Assembly: GCA_021323595.1 (NCBI GenBank)
Contig: JAJPKR010000004.1
Coordinates: 57,074-121,073 of the forward strand
From: Terriglobia bacterium
GTDB taxonomy: Bacteria; Acidobacteriota; Terriglobia; Terriglobales; SCQP01
Length of the DNA stretch: 64,000 nucleotides
Reading direction: 5' to 3'
Position 1 is the stretch's first letter. Every line of letters starts with the position of its first letter. Shown here in pieces: positions 17,828-26,986 of this stretch. Below the pieces are notes generated by a model. It searched no databases. It was not told the DNA's origin and was given only the letters and a program-made list of their open reading frames with translations. The position numbers and the translations under genes are program-made.

Positions 17828-19030
17828 TCAGGACCGGCGGCGCAGATAGGCGGGCACGTCGAGATCGTCGGCGTCCGCCGGGGCGGCGAGGGGCGCTCCC
17901 GGCACGGGCCCGGCGGCGATCTCTTCGCGCGGCGCCACGGGCGCGAAGGCGCGGCCGGCTTCCAGCCGGGCATCGGGCTCGGGCTCGCCGGCTGCGATGC
18001 GGGACGCGGCGGCGGCGCCGGTACGTTCGGCGCGTGCGGGCCGGGCATGAATGAACTCGGCGCGGAAGCCGGTGGCGATGACGGTGATCTTCACTTCGTC
18101 GCCCATGGCTTCATTGAGCACGGCGCCGAAGATGATGTTGGCGTCCTCGTGGGCGGCTTGCTGGATGATGCTCGAGGCCTCGTGCACTTCCGACAACATC
18201 AAATTGCTGGAGCCGCTGATGTTGATGAGGATGCCGCGGGCGCCGTCAATGGAATTGTTTTCGAGCAGGGGGCTGGAAATGGCGGCGCGGGCGGCCTCCA
18301 CGGCGCGATTGGGCCCGCTGGCGACGGCGGTGCCCATGATGGCGTAGCCCATGCCTTGCATGATGGTTTTGATATCGGCGAAGTCGCGGTTGATGATGCC
18401 GGGTATCGTGATGATGTCACTGATGCCTTGCACCGCCTGCCGCAAGATGTCGTCGGCGATGCGGAAGGATTCCATGAACGGGGCGTTTTGGGCGACCATC
18501 AGCAGCCGTTCGTTGGGGATGGTGATGACGGTATCGACGGCTTCGGCCAGCTCGCGCAGGCCCTGCTCGGCCTGCGCCATGCGGCGCTTGCCTTCGAAGG
18601 GGAACGGCTTGGTGACGACGGCGACGGTCAGCGCGCCGAGCTCGCTGGCGAGGGAGGCAACGACAGGCGCGGCGCCGGTGCCGGTACCGCCGCCGAGGCC
18701 GGCGGTGACGAACACCATATCGGCTCCTTCGAGCACCTCGATGATCTTGTCGGTATCCTCGAGCGCGGCGCGGCGGCCGGTTTCGGGATCGGAGCCGGAG
18801 CCGCGGCCGTTGGTGAGCTTGACGCCGAGTTGAAGCTTATGGGGCGCGCGAGAGAGATTCAGCGCCTGGATGTCGGTATTGGCGACGACGAACTCCACTC
18901 CGTCGAGGCGCGCGTCAATCATGCGATTCACGGCATTGCCACCGCCGCCGCCGATGCCGATCACCTTGATGCGGGCAGCGGTTGCGTTGTCGTCACTCAG
19001 GGAAACGCGGATAGGAAGTTCCGGCTCCAT
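17828..19030 (-). CDS. ftsZ: Cell division protein FtsZ
   Basis: Tubulin-like GTPase that polymerises into the cytokinetic ring. Start at ATG 19030, 8 bases after AGGAGG, giving 400 residues; the upstream open frame has no homology. The GTP-binding core starts [17 protein letters not shown] and carries the tubulin signature [10 protein letters not shown] (113-122). The synergy loop [11 protein letters not shown] supplies the catalytic aspartates. After a disordered Pro/Ala linker the conserved C-terminal peptide [13 protein letters not shown] (388-400) is intact, so it can bind FtsA. It is about 24 kb from ftsA and ftsQ instead of directly downstream of ftsA, and is followed 38 bases later by the GH20 gene. 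Confidence 0.97.
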   Translation of the reverse strand: MEPELPIRVSLSDDNATAARIKVIGIGGGGGNAVNRMIDARLDGVEFVVANTDIQALNLSRAPHKLQLGVKLTNGRGSGSDPETGRRAALEDTDKIIEVLEGADMVFVTAGLGGGTGTGAAPVVASLASELGALTVAVVTKPFPFEGKRRMAQAEQGLRELAEAVDTVITIPNERLLMVAQNAPFMESFRIADDILRQAVQGISDIITIPGIINRDFADIKTIMQGMGYAIMGTAVASGPNRAVEAARAAISSPLLENNSIDGARGILINISGSSNLMLSEVHEASSIIQQAAHEDANIIFGAVLNEAMGDEVKITVIATGFRAEFIHARPARAERTGAAAASRIAAGEPEPDARLEAGRAFAPVAPREEIAAGPVPGAPLAAPADADDLDVPAYLRRRS

Positions 19031-19336
19031 CGGTTTCGCCTCCTGATTGCGGGCCACGGAATTGTCGCGCCAGTGCGCACCTATTGTCGCAGATGCAGGC
19101 GGCGAGTGGGCAAGAAAAACACCGGCGCCGAGATGACCATAAGCGGCGCGACCGCATGCGAAAGGCGGACGGCCGCGCGCCATGACGGCTCGCGCCGCAG
19201 GCGTCGGGGCGCAGGGCGTCCCGGTCATGCCCACACGGCTTGCGCCGCCACGGGGAGCCTGCCGGCTCGACCCGGCGCACGGCCAAAGCCGGAGGCCGGA
19301 TGGAGGGCGAAGGGCGCTCGCCGGTAAGATGGGAGC
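19031..19336. other. 306-base divergent intergenic region between ftsZ and the DUF58 gene
   Basis: Apart from the ftsZ Shine-Dalgarno site and GGGAG ahead of the DUF58 gene at 19337, I see no gene, RNA or recognisable remnant. It should contain two divergent promoters. Several short GC-rich inverted repeats (for example GCCGGAGGCCGG around 19290) are present but none is long enough to interpret. Confidence 0.5.
19039..19044 (-). promoter_or_regulatory. Shine-Dalgarno site deciding the ftsZ start
   Basis: AGGAGG on the minus strand, 8 bases before ATG 19030, selects this start over the longer open frame reaching 19363. Confidence 0.75.
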
Positions 19337-20626
19337 ATGGCGCGCAGGCCTGTTTGGCCGCACGTGGCCAGCATCCTGGTCATGCTCCTGGCGGCGTTTG
19401 CGTTCGCGCTGCTGGCGGATTGGGCGCCTTCGGCGCTGTCACAAGCGGCGCTGGCGGGGCTGTCGCTGACGCTCGTGCTGGCGGCGGCGGTGCTGAGCCT
19501 GCCGGCGCTGGTGGCGCGCACCGGCCTGCGGCGCTGGCTGCACTGGCAAACGCAGATTCGGTTCACGGCGGCGGGCTTGCCGTTCCTGGCGGCGCTGGTG
19601 ATCCTCATCATCGCCGCGGTCAATTCCGGGAACAATTTGGTCTACCTGGTGGTCGCGGCGCTGCTGGGCGCGCTGATGACTTCGGGAATCTTTTCCGCGT
19701 TCAATCTGAGCGGGTTGTCGCTCGATGTCCGCTGGCCGGAACACGCCTTCGCCGGCGAAAGGGCGCCCGCGCAGCTGACGCTCGAGAACGAGAAGCATTG
19801 GCTGCCCAGTTATTCGCTTTCGGTGACGGCGGCGAGCGAGGCGGCAGACGATAGCGGCGAGGCGACGATGACCGCGGTCTATTTCGCCTACTTGCCGCCG
19901 CGGCGCCACGCGCTAGCGCGAACGGAACTTCTGTTTCCGCGGCGGGGATACTATTCAGCCACGTCGTTGGTGCTCTCGACGCGCTTCCCGTTCGGGTTGA
20001 TCGAGAAGCGGCGGGCGTTCGAGCCGGCGGCGGAAAACGTTGGGGTGGTGGTCTACCCGCGGGTGCGGGCCGAGGCGCGGCCGGCGACCCACGCGCCGGC
20101 GGCCAACGGCAACGAAGGCGCGCAGGCGGGGCGCGGCGACGGCCAAGAACTGCACCGCATCCGGCCGCTGGCGCCGGGCGACAGCATGCGGCACATTCAT
20201 TGGAAGGCGTCGGCCAAAACCGGGGAGCTGCGCGTGCGCGAGTTCAGCCGCGAGCAGGATCAGCATCTGCGGATCGTCTTCGCGCTGGCGCCCGGTCAGG
20301 CCACGCCCCAGCAGATGGAGCGAACCATCGAGGCCTGCGCGCAGTTAATTTGGACGGCGGCGCAGAGCGGCGGGATCTGGGTCGAATTCATCGGCTGCAA
20401 TCCGGCGCGCGACCCGTTGCGTCCGCAAGCGGCGCAAGAAGGGCTGGAGCTGACGCCGCGGCCGGCCGCGCAAGCGCTGCACGCCGTGCTGCGCTACCTG
20501 GCGCTGGTGGATACCAGTCAGGCGCCGCGGCCCTGGGCGCCCGATTCGCACCGGCCGCAACGGCTGTTTCTCGCGCGCCCCAGCGGCAGCAGCCTGAGCG
20601 ACGCTCACTACGCCTGCGAATCGTGA
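19337..20626 (+). CDS. DUF58 membrane protein
   Basis: A 429-residue protein of the DUF58 family. Two hydrophobic regions near the N-terminus (about residues 9-57 and 73-120) anchor it in the inner membrane. The DUF58 block is obvious: [20 protein letters not shown] followed by [17 protein letters not shown] (about 270-310), which precedes a von Willebrand A-like fold at the C-terminus. In most genomes DUF58 genes sit beside a MoxR-type AAA ATPase and a transglutaminase; neither is present here, so this copy is an orphan. GGGAG lies 8 bases before the ATG. Biochemical function is unknown. Confidence 0.85.
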   Translation: MARRPVWPHVASILVMLLAAFAFALLADWAPSALSQAALAGLSLTLVLAAAVLSLPALVARTGLRRWLHWQTQIRFTAAGLPFLAALVILIIAAVNSGNNLVYLVVAALLGALMTSGIFSAFNLSGLSLDVRWPEHAFAGERAPAQLTLENEKHWLPSYSLSVTAASEAADDSGEATMTAVYFAYLPPRRHALARTELLFPRRGYYSATSLVLSTRFPFGLIEKRRAFEPAAENVGVVVYPRVRAEARPATHAPAANGNEGAQAGRGDGQELHRIRPLAPGDSMRHIHWKASAKTGELRVREFSREQDQHLRIVFALAPGQATPQQMERTIEACAQLIWTAAQSGGIWVEFIGCNPARDPLRPQAAQEGLELTPRPAAQALHAVLRYLALVDTSQAPRPWAPDSHRPQRLFLARPSGSSLSDAHYACES

Positions 20627-20782
20627 AGCCTTTCCCCGTCCATTCGGCCCAGGGCAGGGCGCGAGCTGCACCGGCGGTCAGTGGCGGCGCGGCAAGACGC
20701 TCGTTTACGATCTGACGAGGAACGCTCTCGCGAACGACAGACCGCACAGCGGCAGCAATTCGCGAAGGGGGAGGAGCCACTC

Positions 20783-21700
20783 ATGCCCGTTTCGTTTCGC
20801 GGCATCGCATTTGCCGCGCTCTTGCTCGCTTCGACCGGCATTTCGACGGCGCAGACGTCAACTCCGGCGACGCAGACGCCAAATCCGGCGGCGCCCACGC
20901 CGCACAACCACGGCTTTTCGATCTATGAAAGTCTTGAGGGCAGCCCGAGCACCGGAGCGCAAACGTACGAACTGGATAACACGGCGCGGTATCGGCTCGG
21001 GGATACGTTCAACGTCGTGGTCGGCGTGCCGTTCTTTTTCACGCGCGGGCAGACGACGTCCAGCACGGGGCAGACGAGCACGACTTCGGCTAGCGGTTTA
21101 GGCGACGCCTTCGTGACGCTCAACTGGCGGCCGGTGAACGGTTTTATCGCTTGGACCACCGGTCTGACCGGCTATGCGCCTACCGGCAACACCAATCTCG
21201 GCCTGAGCACGGGCCGGGGTTTGTTCACATGGAACAATCATTTCGCCCATCCCGCGCCGCTGGTGACGCCCTACGCCGACATCGGCATCGGCAATACCAC
21301 GACCGATCCGAAGTTTTTCGTGCGTCCGTTCAAGACACTGGGCGCGTCGGGCAACTTCGATGCCGGCGCTACGATCAACTTGCTGGATTGGCTGGATTTC
21401 GACGCCTCCGGCTACGCCAACCTGGCTGCGGGCACGCAGAAGATCTATAGCCGGCTGGTGCATGCCGGACAAGCCGCCGGCGCCAGCGGGAACGCCGCCA
21501 ATGGTTTCCGCAATAGCCACCTGACGACCGGCGGCGCAAGCGCGGCCGAGGACAACGGATTCAGCGGCGTGTTCGAAGTGAGCCCGCGGTCCTATCTCGA
21601 TCTCAGCATCGGCTTCACGCGCAGCACCCGACTCAATATCAACTCCGCCACGTTCGGGATCGGCGTGAACGTGACGAAAATGCTCGGCTGGACGCGGTAA
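20783..21700 (+). CDS. Secreted beta-rich outer-membrane-type protein of unknown function
   Basis: The ATG at 20783 follows a strong purine-rich site (GGGGGAGGAG, 20767-20776) and starts a signal peptide (residues 1-23, cut after STAQT); a longer upstream frame lacks these. The 305-residue product has a Thr/Pro-rich N-terminal linker, then many short amphipathic segments with alternating residues (YRLGDTFNVVVGVPFFFTRG, FSGVFEVSPRSYLDLSIGFT) and ends with an aromatic-terminated strand GIGVNVTKMLGWTR. This is the pattern of an outer-membrane beta-barrel, similar in outline to the phenol meta-pathway/transporter-like family, but I cannot name a substrate. It stands in tandem with another exported protein. 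Confidence 0.65.
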   Translation: MPVSFRGIAFAALLLASTGISTAQTSTPATQTPNPAAPTPHNHGFSIYESLEGSPSTGAQTYELDNTARYRLGDTFNVVVGVPFFFTRGQTTSSTGQTSTTSASGLGDAFVTLNWRPVNGFIAWTTGLTGYAPTGNTNLGLSTGRGLFTWNNHFAHPAPLVTPYADIGIGNTTTDPKFFVRPFKTLGASGNFDAGATINLLDWLDFDASGYANLAAGTQKIYSRLVHAGQAAGASGNAANGFRNSHLTTGGASAAEDNGFSGVFEVSPRSYLDLSIGFTRSTRLNINSATFGIGVNVTKMLGWTR

Positions 21701-21844
21701 AGCCGCGGATCGGCAGGCATCGCCGGCCTCGGGAAGACCGGTCCGAAACTGTACGCGGGGCCAGCAACAAACTCCGCGCAACGCGGGTTGGAACTCCTGG
21801 TGCCCGAGCCGACAAGCACGGCCAGGGCGGGAGGAGGAAACGAA

Positions 21845-22339
21845 ATGAAGACGCATCATTGGCTCTTGATTTTCGGCATCGCCTGCGGCTTGAGCGTAAG
21901 CGCGGCGGCGCAGAACAGGGGCATGGGACGGCCGGCGGGCACGCCGGGTGGAACGCATAACGCCATGTCCATGGGCAGCGGCAGCGGAGGCTCGCATGGG
22001 TTGTTCTCGCACCGTCCCAGCGTCAGCGACCAACTCGGCGCGGCGAGCCATCAGCAGTTGGACAGCCGCCTGGAGAAGCTGGTCGGCGTGACGAGCGTCA
22101 CCGACTTGCAAACGGCGGCAAGCGGGTTCAAGAACTTGGGCCAGTTCGTGGCCGCCGCGCACGTTTATAACAATCTCGGGTTGGCGTCGCAGAACGTGAC
22201 CTGGAGCCAGTTCAGCGCGATGGCGCAGAGCAAGGGATTGGGCAAAGCCATCCAGAACTTCGCTCCCCATGTCAACGCCAAGGCGCAGATCAAACAAGCC
22301 AAGAAGCAGGCGCACGGCGATCTGAGCCAGCAAGACTAA
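21845..22339 (+). CDS. Small secreted protein, unknown function
   Basis: A 164-residue exported protein. ATG 21845 is preceded by GGGAGGAGG and begins a signal peptide (MKTHHWLLIFGIACGLSVSA, cleaved after AAA). A low-complexity Gly/Ser/Met/His segment (residues 26-55) is followed by a soluble helical domain (about 60-160: SDQLGAASHQQLDSRLEKLV and TSVTDLQTAASGFKNLGQFV), rich in Gln and Lys. I do not recognise the family, though the helical part resembles proteins seen in Acidobacteria that share the LGQFVAAAHVYNNLG stretch. A strong hairpin terminator follows 24 bases after the stop. Confidence 0.65.
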   Translation: MKTHHWLLIFGIACGLSVSAAAQNRGMGRPAGTPGGTHNAMSMGSGSGGSHGLFSHRPSVSDQLGAASHQQLDSRLEKLVGVTSVTDLQTAASGFKNLGQFVAAAHVYNNLGLASQNVTWSQFSAMAQSKGLGKAIQNFAPHVNAKAQIKQAKKQAHGDLSQQD

Positions 22340-22362
22340 GCTCAAGCAAACCGAATGCAAAC

Positions 22363-22393
22363 GGCGCAGGCGCGCGGCAAGCGCGCCTGCGCC
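22363..22393. terminator. Bidirectional hairpin terminator
   Basis: A perfect 13-bp stem (22363-22375 with 22381-22393) closes a GGCAA loop. On the plus strand ATTCTTT follows; on the minus strand TTTGCATT follows. It lies between the convergent genes ending at 22339 and 22410, so it probably stops both transcripts. Confidence 0.75.
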
Positions 22394-22409
22394 ATTCTTT
22401 CGCCGGGCG

Positions 22410-24302
22410 CTAGGCGCGGCCGGCGACGTGGCGGTCGAGGAAATCGGCGACGCGGCGATACGCGTCAATCTGGTTTTCGATGCGCGCGAAGCCGTGCCCC
22501 TCGTCGGGATAGATCTGCAGCTCGGCGATGCCGCCGCGCGCGCGAATCGCGGCGGCGAACTGCTCGGCCTCGGCGGGCGGGCAGCGCGGATCCTGGCGGC
22601 CGGCGAGCAAGAGCAGCGGCGCGCGCACGCGATCGACGAAGAAGATGGGCGAACGCTCGCGGTAGCGTTCGCGGTCAGTTTCCGGATCGCCCATGGTCGC
22701 CAGATCGTATTGCCGCAGCAGTGGATCTTCGTTGGCGATCTCCGTGAACCAGTTCACGAAAGGCACGATCGCCACGCCCGCTGCCCACTGCCGCTCGGCG
22801 GCATGGGTGAGCGCCATGGCGGTAAGATAGCCGCCGTAGCTGGCGCCCATAACCGCAAGCCGCGTGGGGGCGACGTAGCCGCTGGCGCAGAGCCAATCGG
22901 CAGCCGCCAGGACGTCCGCGAGATCGCCGCCGCCGAGATCGAAGCGGTTGGCGTCATGGAACTCCTTGCCGTAGCCGGTCGAGCCGCGATAGTTGGGGGC
23001 GACGACGAAATAACCGCGGCTGACCAGGAACTGGATGGCGCGGTTGAAGGAGTTCATGCTTTGCGCCGCCGGTCCGCCGTGGATGAACACGACGCCGGGA
23101 TGTGAGCCGTCCCGTTCGCAGTTGGGCGGCGCGTAAACCCAGGCGGAAATCTGGAAGCGCCCGTCCCGCGATGGGAAGCGGATACGGACGGGCGCCGTCA
23201 TGTACTCGTCGCGCAGGCCGCCGACCCAGCTATCCGTAAGCCGGCGCGACTGCCCCGCTGCGAGGTTGTGGATCCAGAGATCGCCGGGGCCCCGCGGGCC
23301 GTTGTGCACGAAGAGCAGGGCGCGACCGTCAGGCGAGAAGGCGGATTCGGCGCCGGCGAGGGCATTTACGCCCGACGGCAGCGGCAAAAGCACGCGGCCG
23401 CCACCGTCGAGGCGAGTAAGACCGATCAGGGTTTCGCCGTCCACGTTGACTTGCCAGGCGGCCGTGGCGCCATCGCGCGAAAAGCCTCCCGCCGCTACCT
23501 CCCAGCGCTCTTGCGTGAGCCACCGCAGGCCGCCGTCGAGCCCAAGCAAGGCCGCGTTGTCAAAGCCGTTGCCGGAGTTCGACTCGATCAGCAACCGGTC
23601 GCCACGCGGCGACCACTCCACGGCTTGAAACACGGCTTCCCCTTGATGAGCGGTAAGGCAGCGCGCCGCGCCCGCAAGATCGGCGACGTACACGTCGGAG
23701 TCGCGTCCCGTGGCGTGCTGGCGGGTGAAGGCGATTTGACGGCCGTCGGGCGACCAAAGCGGGCCGAAGTTGCCGAATTCGGGCGGCGTGTCGCGGGTCA
23801 GCGCGCGCCGCTCGCCGGTGGCGAGATTGACGATCTCGATCTCGTAGCTGGAACTGGCGCGCGCCTTGGACGCGAACGCCAGCCAGCGGCCATCGGGGGA
23901 CCAAACGGGATACTCCTCGGAGATTTCCGGCGTCTGGGTCAGGTTGACGACTTCGCCCGAAGCGGGAGCTACCAAGAAAACGTCCCACTGTTCGTCGCCG
24001 TCGTGATCGGAAGTAAATGCGATCCAACGGGCGTCGGGCGACCAGGCGGCGGAGACTTGGCGCTGCTCGCCGACCGTGAGCTGGCGCGGCCAGCCGCCTT
24101 CCGAAGGCACGAGCCAAAGGTTGAGGCGGCCGCTGATATTCGCGCTGAAGACGACTTGGCGCCCATCCGGAGACCAAGCGCCGCCGGAAAGGATGCGCGT
24201 GCGGAAAAGAACCTCAAGCGGCAGCGCCGGCGGAGCGGGGCGGCGGGGCGAGATGAGCTGCAATGGCGACTCGAGGTAGGCGGGCTGGAGAAGAAAATCC
24301 AC
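22410..24302 (-). CDS. S9 family peptidase (acylaminoacyl-peptidase/prolyl oligopeptidase type)
   Basis: Serine peptidase of the S9C type, about 630 residues from GTG 24302 (VDFLLQPAYLESPLQLIS); the frame remains open 49 codons further but that part is Arg-rich and unlike the family, so this start is a judgement. The N-terminal half is a seven-bladed propeller marked by repeated WSPDGR-like motifs (AWSPDGRQVVF, VWSPDGRWLAF, LWSPDGRQIAF). The C-terminal alpha/beta hydrolase has the nucleophile GASYGGY, Asp in AGRQDPRCPP and His in PDEGHGF. No signal peptide is evident, so it probably degrades peptides in the cytoplasm. It ends against a shared terminator. Confidence 0.88.
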   Translation of the reverse strand: MDFLLQPAYLESPLQLISPRRPAPPALPLEVLFRTRILSGGAWSPDGRQVVFSANISGRLNLWLVPSEGGWPRQLTVGEQRQVSAAWSPDARWIAFTSDHDGDEQWDVFLVAPASGEVVNLTQTPEISEEYPVWSPDGRWLAFASKARASSSYEIEIVNLATGERRALTRDTPPEFGNFGPLWSPDGRQIAFTRQHATGRDSDVYVADLAGAARCLTAHQGEAVFQAVEWSPRGDRLLIESNSGNGFDNAALLGLDGGLRWLTQERWEVAAGGFSRDGATAAWQVNVDGETLIGLTRLDGGGRVLLPLPSGVNALAGAESAFSPDGRALLFVHNGPRGPGDLWIHNLAAGQSRRLTDSWVGGLRDEYMTAPVRIRFPSRDGRFQISAWVYAPPNCERDGSHPGVVFIHGGPAAQSMNSFNRAIQFLVSRGYFVVAPNYRGSTGYGKEFHDANRFDLGGGDLADVLAAADWLCASGYVAPTRLAVMGASYGGYLTAMALTHAAERQWAAGVAIVPFVNWFTEIANEDPLLRQYDLATMGDPETDRERYRERSPIFFVDRVRAPLLLLAGRQDPRCPPAEAEQFAAAIRARGGIAELQIYPDEGHGFARIENQIDAYRRVADFLDRHVAGRA

Positions 24303-24436
24303 GAAGTAGGATAACGTCGGCGCGAGCCGAAGGCCGGCAAGGCGCTGCGGGCGCCGGCATCGCGGTTTGCCCACGGGCGGGCAGCGGAGAACGATGGCGG
24401 ACGGCCCAGGGCGGCCGGCGGCTCGCGGTTGTCGAT

Positions 24437-24458
24437 GGGCCGCGCGCACGGGCGGCCC
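24437..24458. terminator. Stem-loop downstream of the DUF3106 gene
   Basis: GGGCCGC (24437-24443) pairs with GCGGCCC (24452-24458) around an 8-base loop, about 40 bases beyond the DUF3106 stop on the minus strand. No T-run; candidate end of the sigma-factor transcript. Confidence 0.3.
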
Positions 24459-24498
24459 ACGCCAGCTTCCGCTCGCCTATCCTCGCTGTAATTGGGCT

Positions 24499-25071
24499 TC
24501 AATTCGGCTTGGCGCCGACCAGATCGTTCGGCAGTTGCAATGCGAGCGCGCGCCGCAAAACGTCGAGCTGCGCCGGGGTGAACCGCTGCTGAAAATTGGG
24601 GTCGTTCATGCGCTCCTGTTGCTGGTCGGGCGGGAGGCGGCGCAAATTGGCGTAGGCGCGGCGAACCGTCTGGCGGTCGGCGACGGGCAGTTTACGCCAG
24701 TCTTGAAACAGGTTTTCGAGTCCCTTGCGCTGCTCAGGCGTCAGCTCGCCGAGATCGTGCAAACGGCGCAGGACCTGCTGCTGGCGCTGGGGCGGCAGGC
24801 TCTGGAACCATTGGAGCCGGTGCAAGATTTGCTGTTGCTGCGCGGGGGACAAGCGCTGGAAGGCGGGATCCTTGCGCAGCACCTTCTCTTGCTGCTTGGG
24901 CGGCAGGCGGCTGAGCCGGTCGAGACCCGAGCCCAAGGGGCGATGATTCTCGGCGTGGAACGGCCGCGGGCGCATGGGGCGGAAGCCGCGGCGCTGCGCC
25001 ATCGCGGGCGCGCCGCAGAGCGCCGCCGCCAAGGCCGCAATCCCGATGGAACGCCAGCACCGCATAACCAC
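24499..25071 (-). CDS. Periplasmic DUF3106 protein with LTPEQ-type repeats
   Basis: A 190-residue exported protein. The start is either GTG 25071, abutting the anti-sigma stop, or ATG 25065 two codons later, which begins the signal peptide (MRCWRSIGIAALAAALCGAPAMA). The mature part is a chain of Gln/Arg-rich helical segments with the repeated L-S/T-P-x-Q-Q/R pattern (RLSPAQQQQI, SLPPQRQQQV, ELTPEQRKGL, RLPPDQQQER, RFTPAQLDVL), as in DUF3106 proteins. The pattern is reminiscent of periplasmic Spy/CpxP/CnrX-like helical sensors and chaperones that also use LTxxQ motifs. As third gene after a sigma factor and anti-sigma it is a plausible periplasmic modulator of that pair (inference). Confidence 0.78.
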   Translation of the reverse strand: MVMRCWRSIGIAALAAALCGAPAMAQRRGFRPMRPRPFHAENHRPLGSGLDRLSRLPPKQQEKVLRKDPAFQRLSPAQQQQILHRLQWFQSLPPQRQQQVLRRLHDLGELTPEQRKGLENLFQDWRKLPVADRQTVRRAYANLRRLPPDQQQERMNDPNFQQRFTPAQLDVLRRALALQLPNDLVGAKPN

Positions 25072-25593
25072 TCAATTCGCCACCGCGCCCGGCGCTTGGG
25101 CGGCGGGCAAATCGGAGGAAGAGGCGCCGATGAGGTCGAAATTTTCCAGCATTTCACCGTCGCGGTCGAGTACCTGCAGATCGCGCACGGCGGCATCGGC
25201 GTTGCGCGCGCGCATCACCGGCGCGGCGGGGTTGCGATGCGCGGCAAACCAGGTTCCGCCGCCGATCGCGAGCACCACCGCCAAGCAAGCGGTGGCGAGA
25301 GCAGCCCCCGCATAGACCCCGGCCCAATCGCGCCAAGCGCGCCAAAAACGCGCCCACAGGGGAGCCGCCTCGGCAGCGGCAATGCGCGCGCGCAGAGCGG
25401 CATCGAAACCGGGGCTGGGCTCGGGCGCTTCGCGCCAGTCCTCCAGGGCCGCCATCAGCCGCGGCCAGTCGGCCGCCACAGCGGCGCAAGCGGGGCAAGA
25501 GTCGAGATGGCGGCGGAGGGCACGGACCCCGCGGGGGGCCAGCAGGTCCAGATTGGCTTCCCAGGCGCGGCGGCGCGCTTGACGGCAGTTCAT
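25072..25593 (-). CDS. Membrane anti-sigma factor with zinc-finger domain
   Basis: A 173-residue protein with an N-terminal zf-HC2/ZAS zinc-binding anti-sigma domain (His29-x3-Cys33-x2-Cys36 in RRHLDSCPACA, with Cys3 as a likely fourth ligand), one transmembrane helix (GVYAGAALATACLAVVLAIG, about 93-112) and a 60-residue periplasmic tail. The expected role is to hold the ECF sigma factor encoded directly upstream at the membrane. Its ATG overlaps the sigma stop (ATGA, 25590-25593), giving near-equal synthesis. The tail is short and lacks a named sensor domain, which makes the following DUF3106 protein a candidate sensor. Confidence 0.85.
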   Translation of the reverse strand: MNCRQARRRAWEANLDLLAPRGVRALRRHLDSCPACAAVAADWPRLMAALEDWREAPEPSPGFDAALRARIAAAEAAPLWARFWRAWRDWAGVYAGAALATACLAVVLAIGGGTWFAAHRNPAAPVMRARNADAAVRDLQVLDRDGEMLENFDLIGASSSDLPAAQAPGAVAN

Positions 25594-26246
25594 ACTCCCT
25601 CCTTTTCGGCGGCCATAGGCGATTCGCAGCTTCCACCCAGCGCCCGAAGCTCGCGCCGCAGCGTCTCATATGCCCGAAAGAGCAGCGACTTGGTGGCGCT
25701 AGAGGAAAGCCGCAAGGCGGCGCCGATTTCACGATAATCGAGATCCTGGAACTTATGCATCAGCACGGCGGCGCGCTGCCGCTCCGGCAACGCACCGATC
25801 GCGCGGCGGATGGCACGGCGCTGGTCGGTGGCAGCCAGGCGGGCTTCGATATTAGGGGACCGGTCGGGCAATTCCCAATGTTCGTCGTCATCGCCGATCG
25901 GTGCATCGAGCGACCACGCGCGGCGCAAATGCCGGTGATCGCGAAGATAGTTCAAGGCAAGGCGGGTAGCGATGCGATAGAGCCACGTCGAAAAGCGTGC
26001 TTCACGCCGGTAGCGGGCGCGCGCCAGGTAAACGCGCAAGAAGGTCTCTTGCGCCAAATCTTCACTCACCGCCGCGTCGCCAGTCATACGAAATAAGTAG
26101 TGCAGCAGGGGGCGGCGCAGCCGCGCGACCAGCAGGTCGAAGCAAGCGGTCTCGCCCGCCTGAAAGCGCAGCATTAAATCCGCATCCGCGTCGGGCGCGA
26201 GTGTCGCCGATTGCAACACAGCCGCTAGTTGGTCCCCCACCACCAC
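25590..26246 (-). CDS. ECF-family RNA polymerase sigma factor
   Basis: A 218-residue group 4 sigma factor. Region 2 is clear (LAQETFLRVYLARARYRREA then FSTWLYRIATRLALNYLRDH), including the FxTWLYRIA promoter-melting block. A linker rich in acidic residues follows, then region 4 (ALPERQRAAVLMHKFQDLDY and REIGAALRLSSSATKSLLFR), the helix-turn-helix that reads the -35 element. The first 25 residues before LMLRFQAGETACFDLLV may be extra if a later start is used. It is the promoter-proximal gene of a three-gene operon with its anti-sigma and a periplasmic DUF3106 protein; such operons are commonly autoregulated. No clear autoregulatory promoter motif was found in the 110 bases upstream. Confidence 0.92.
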   Translation of the reverse strand: MVVGDQLAAVLQSATLAPDADADLMLRFQAGETACFDLLVARLRRPLLHYLFRMTGDAAVSEDLAQETFLRVYLARARYRREARFSTWLYRIATRLALNYLRDHRHLRRAWSLDAPIGDDDEHWELPDRSPNIEARLAATDQRRAIRRAIGALPERQRAAVLMHKFQDLDYREIGAALRLSSSATKSLLFRAYETLRRELRALGGSCESPMAAEKEGV

Positions 26247-26356
26247 ACTTCAGCCCTCACCTACAGCTAACCCGCTCACCGCAGGAAAGTTGCGGCGCCG
26301 GCTGCGCCCGTCAGCGGACGGCCAGCTCGGCCCAGGGCTCTTTAATGGTGCCCCGG

Positions 26357-26986
26357 CTAGTGGGAAAAATCCACCACCGGGGGCGAAGTGCGTTCCTGGG
26401 CCGGAGCCTCGAAGTAATTGGGATTGTAGGACATACCGCCTAGCCGGGCGACCAAATTATTGGGGAAGGTCTGAATATAAGTGTTGTAGTTTTGAACCGC
26501 CAGGTCGTAACGGCGGCGCTCGACGGCGATACGATTTTCCGTGCCCGTCAGCTCGTCTTGCAGGGCCAGAAAATTCTGGTTGCTGCGCAATTGCGGGTAA
26601 TTCTCCACAATCACGAGCAGGCGGCTCAGGGCTCCTTGCAAACGGTCGTTCGCGGCCAGTTCATCAGCTGGGGTGCGGGCACCGCCGAGGGCGGCCCGAG
26701 CGCTGGTGACCTCGCCGATCACCGTGCGTTCTTGCACGGCGAAGCCTTTGACAGTATTGACGAGGTTGGGAATGAGGTCGGCGCGGCGGCGGATGACCAC
26801 GTCCACTTGCGCCCATTGCTGCTTGACGGCTTCGCGCAGGGCGACCATATGGTTCCAGCGCGAGACGTAGCTGGCGGCACTGGCCGCAATGACGACCAGG
26901 ATAATGATCAAGACAATCAACCAGGGCCGGGCCGCGCCTCTCGAAACCCGGCGGCCGTCGCCACCGATAATCACGGATTGACTCAT
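26357..26986 (-). CDS. LemA family protein
   Basis: A 209-residue LemA protein with one N-terminal transmembrane helix (PWLIVLIIILVVIAASAASYV, about 21-41) and a long coiled, mostly periplasmic helical domain. The family core is unmistakable: WAQVDVVIRRRADLIPNLVN, followed by TVKGFAVQERTV, and the C-terminal ENRIAVERRRYDLAVQNYNT and FPNNLVARLGG. LemA function is unknown, but it is often paired with TPM-domain (YgcG) proteins, as here, with a nucleotidyltransferase gene interposed. Its ATG overlaps the upstream gene's stop (ATGA, 26983-26986), so it is translationally coupled to that nucleotidyltransferase. Confidence 0.92.
   Translation of the reverse strand: MSQSVIIGGDGRRVSRGAARPWLIVLIIILVVIAASAASYVSRWNHMVALREAVKQQWAQVDVVIRRRADLIPNLVNTVKGFAVQERTVIGEVTSARAALGGARTPADELAANDRLQGALSRLLVIVENYPQLRSNQNFLALQDELTGTENRIAVERRRYDLAVQNYNTYIQTFPNNLVARLGGMSYNPNYFEAPAQERTSPPVVDFSH

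Noticed and set aside
19031..19363. Upstream extension of ftsZ
   Set aside because: AGGAGG sits 8 bases before ATG 19030 and FtsZ homology begins after it.
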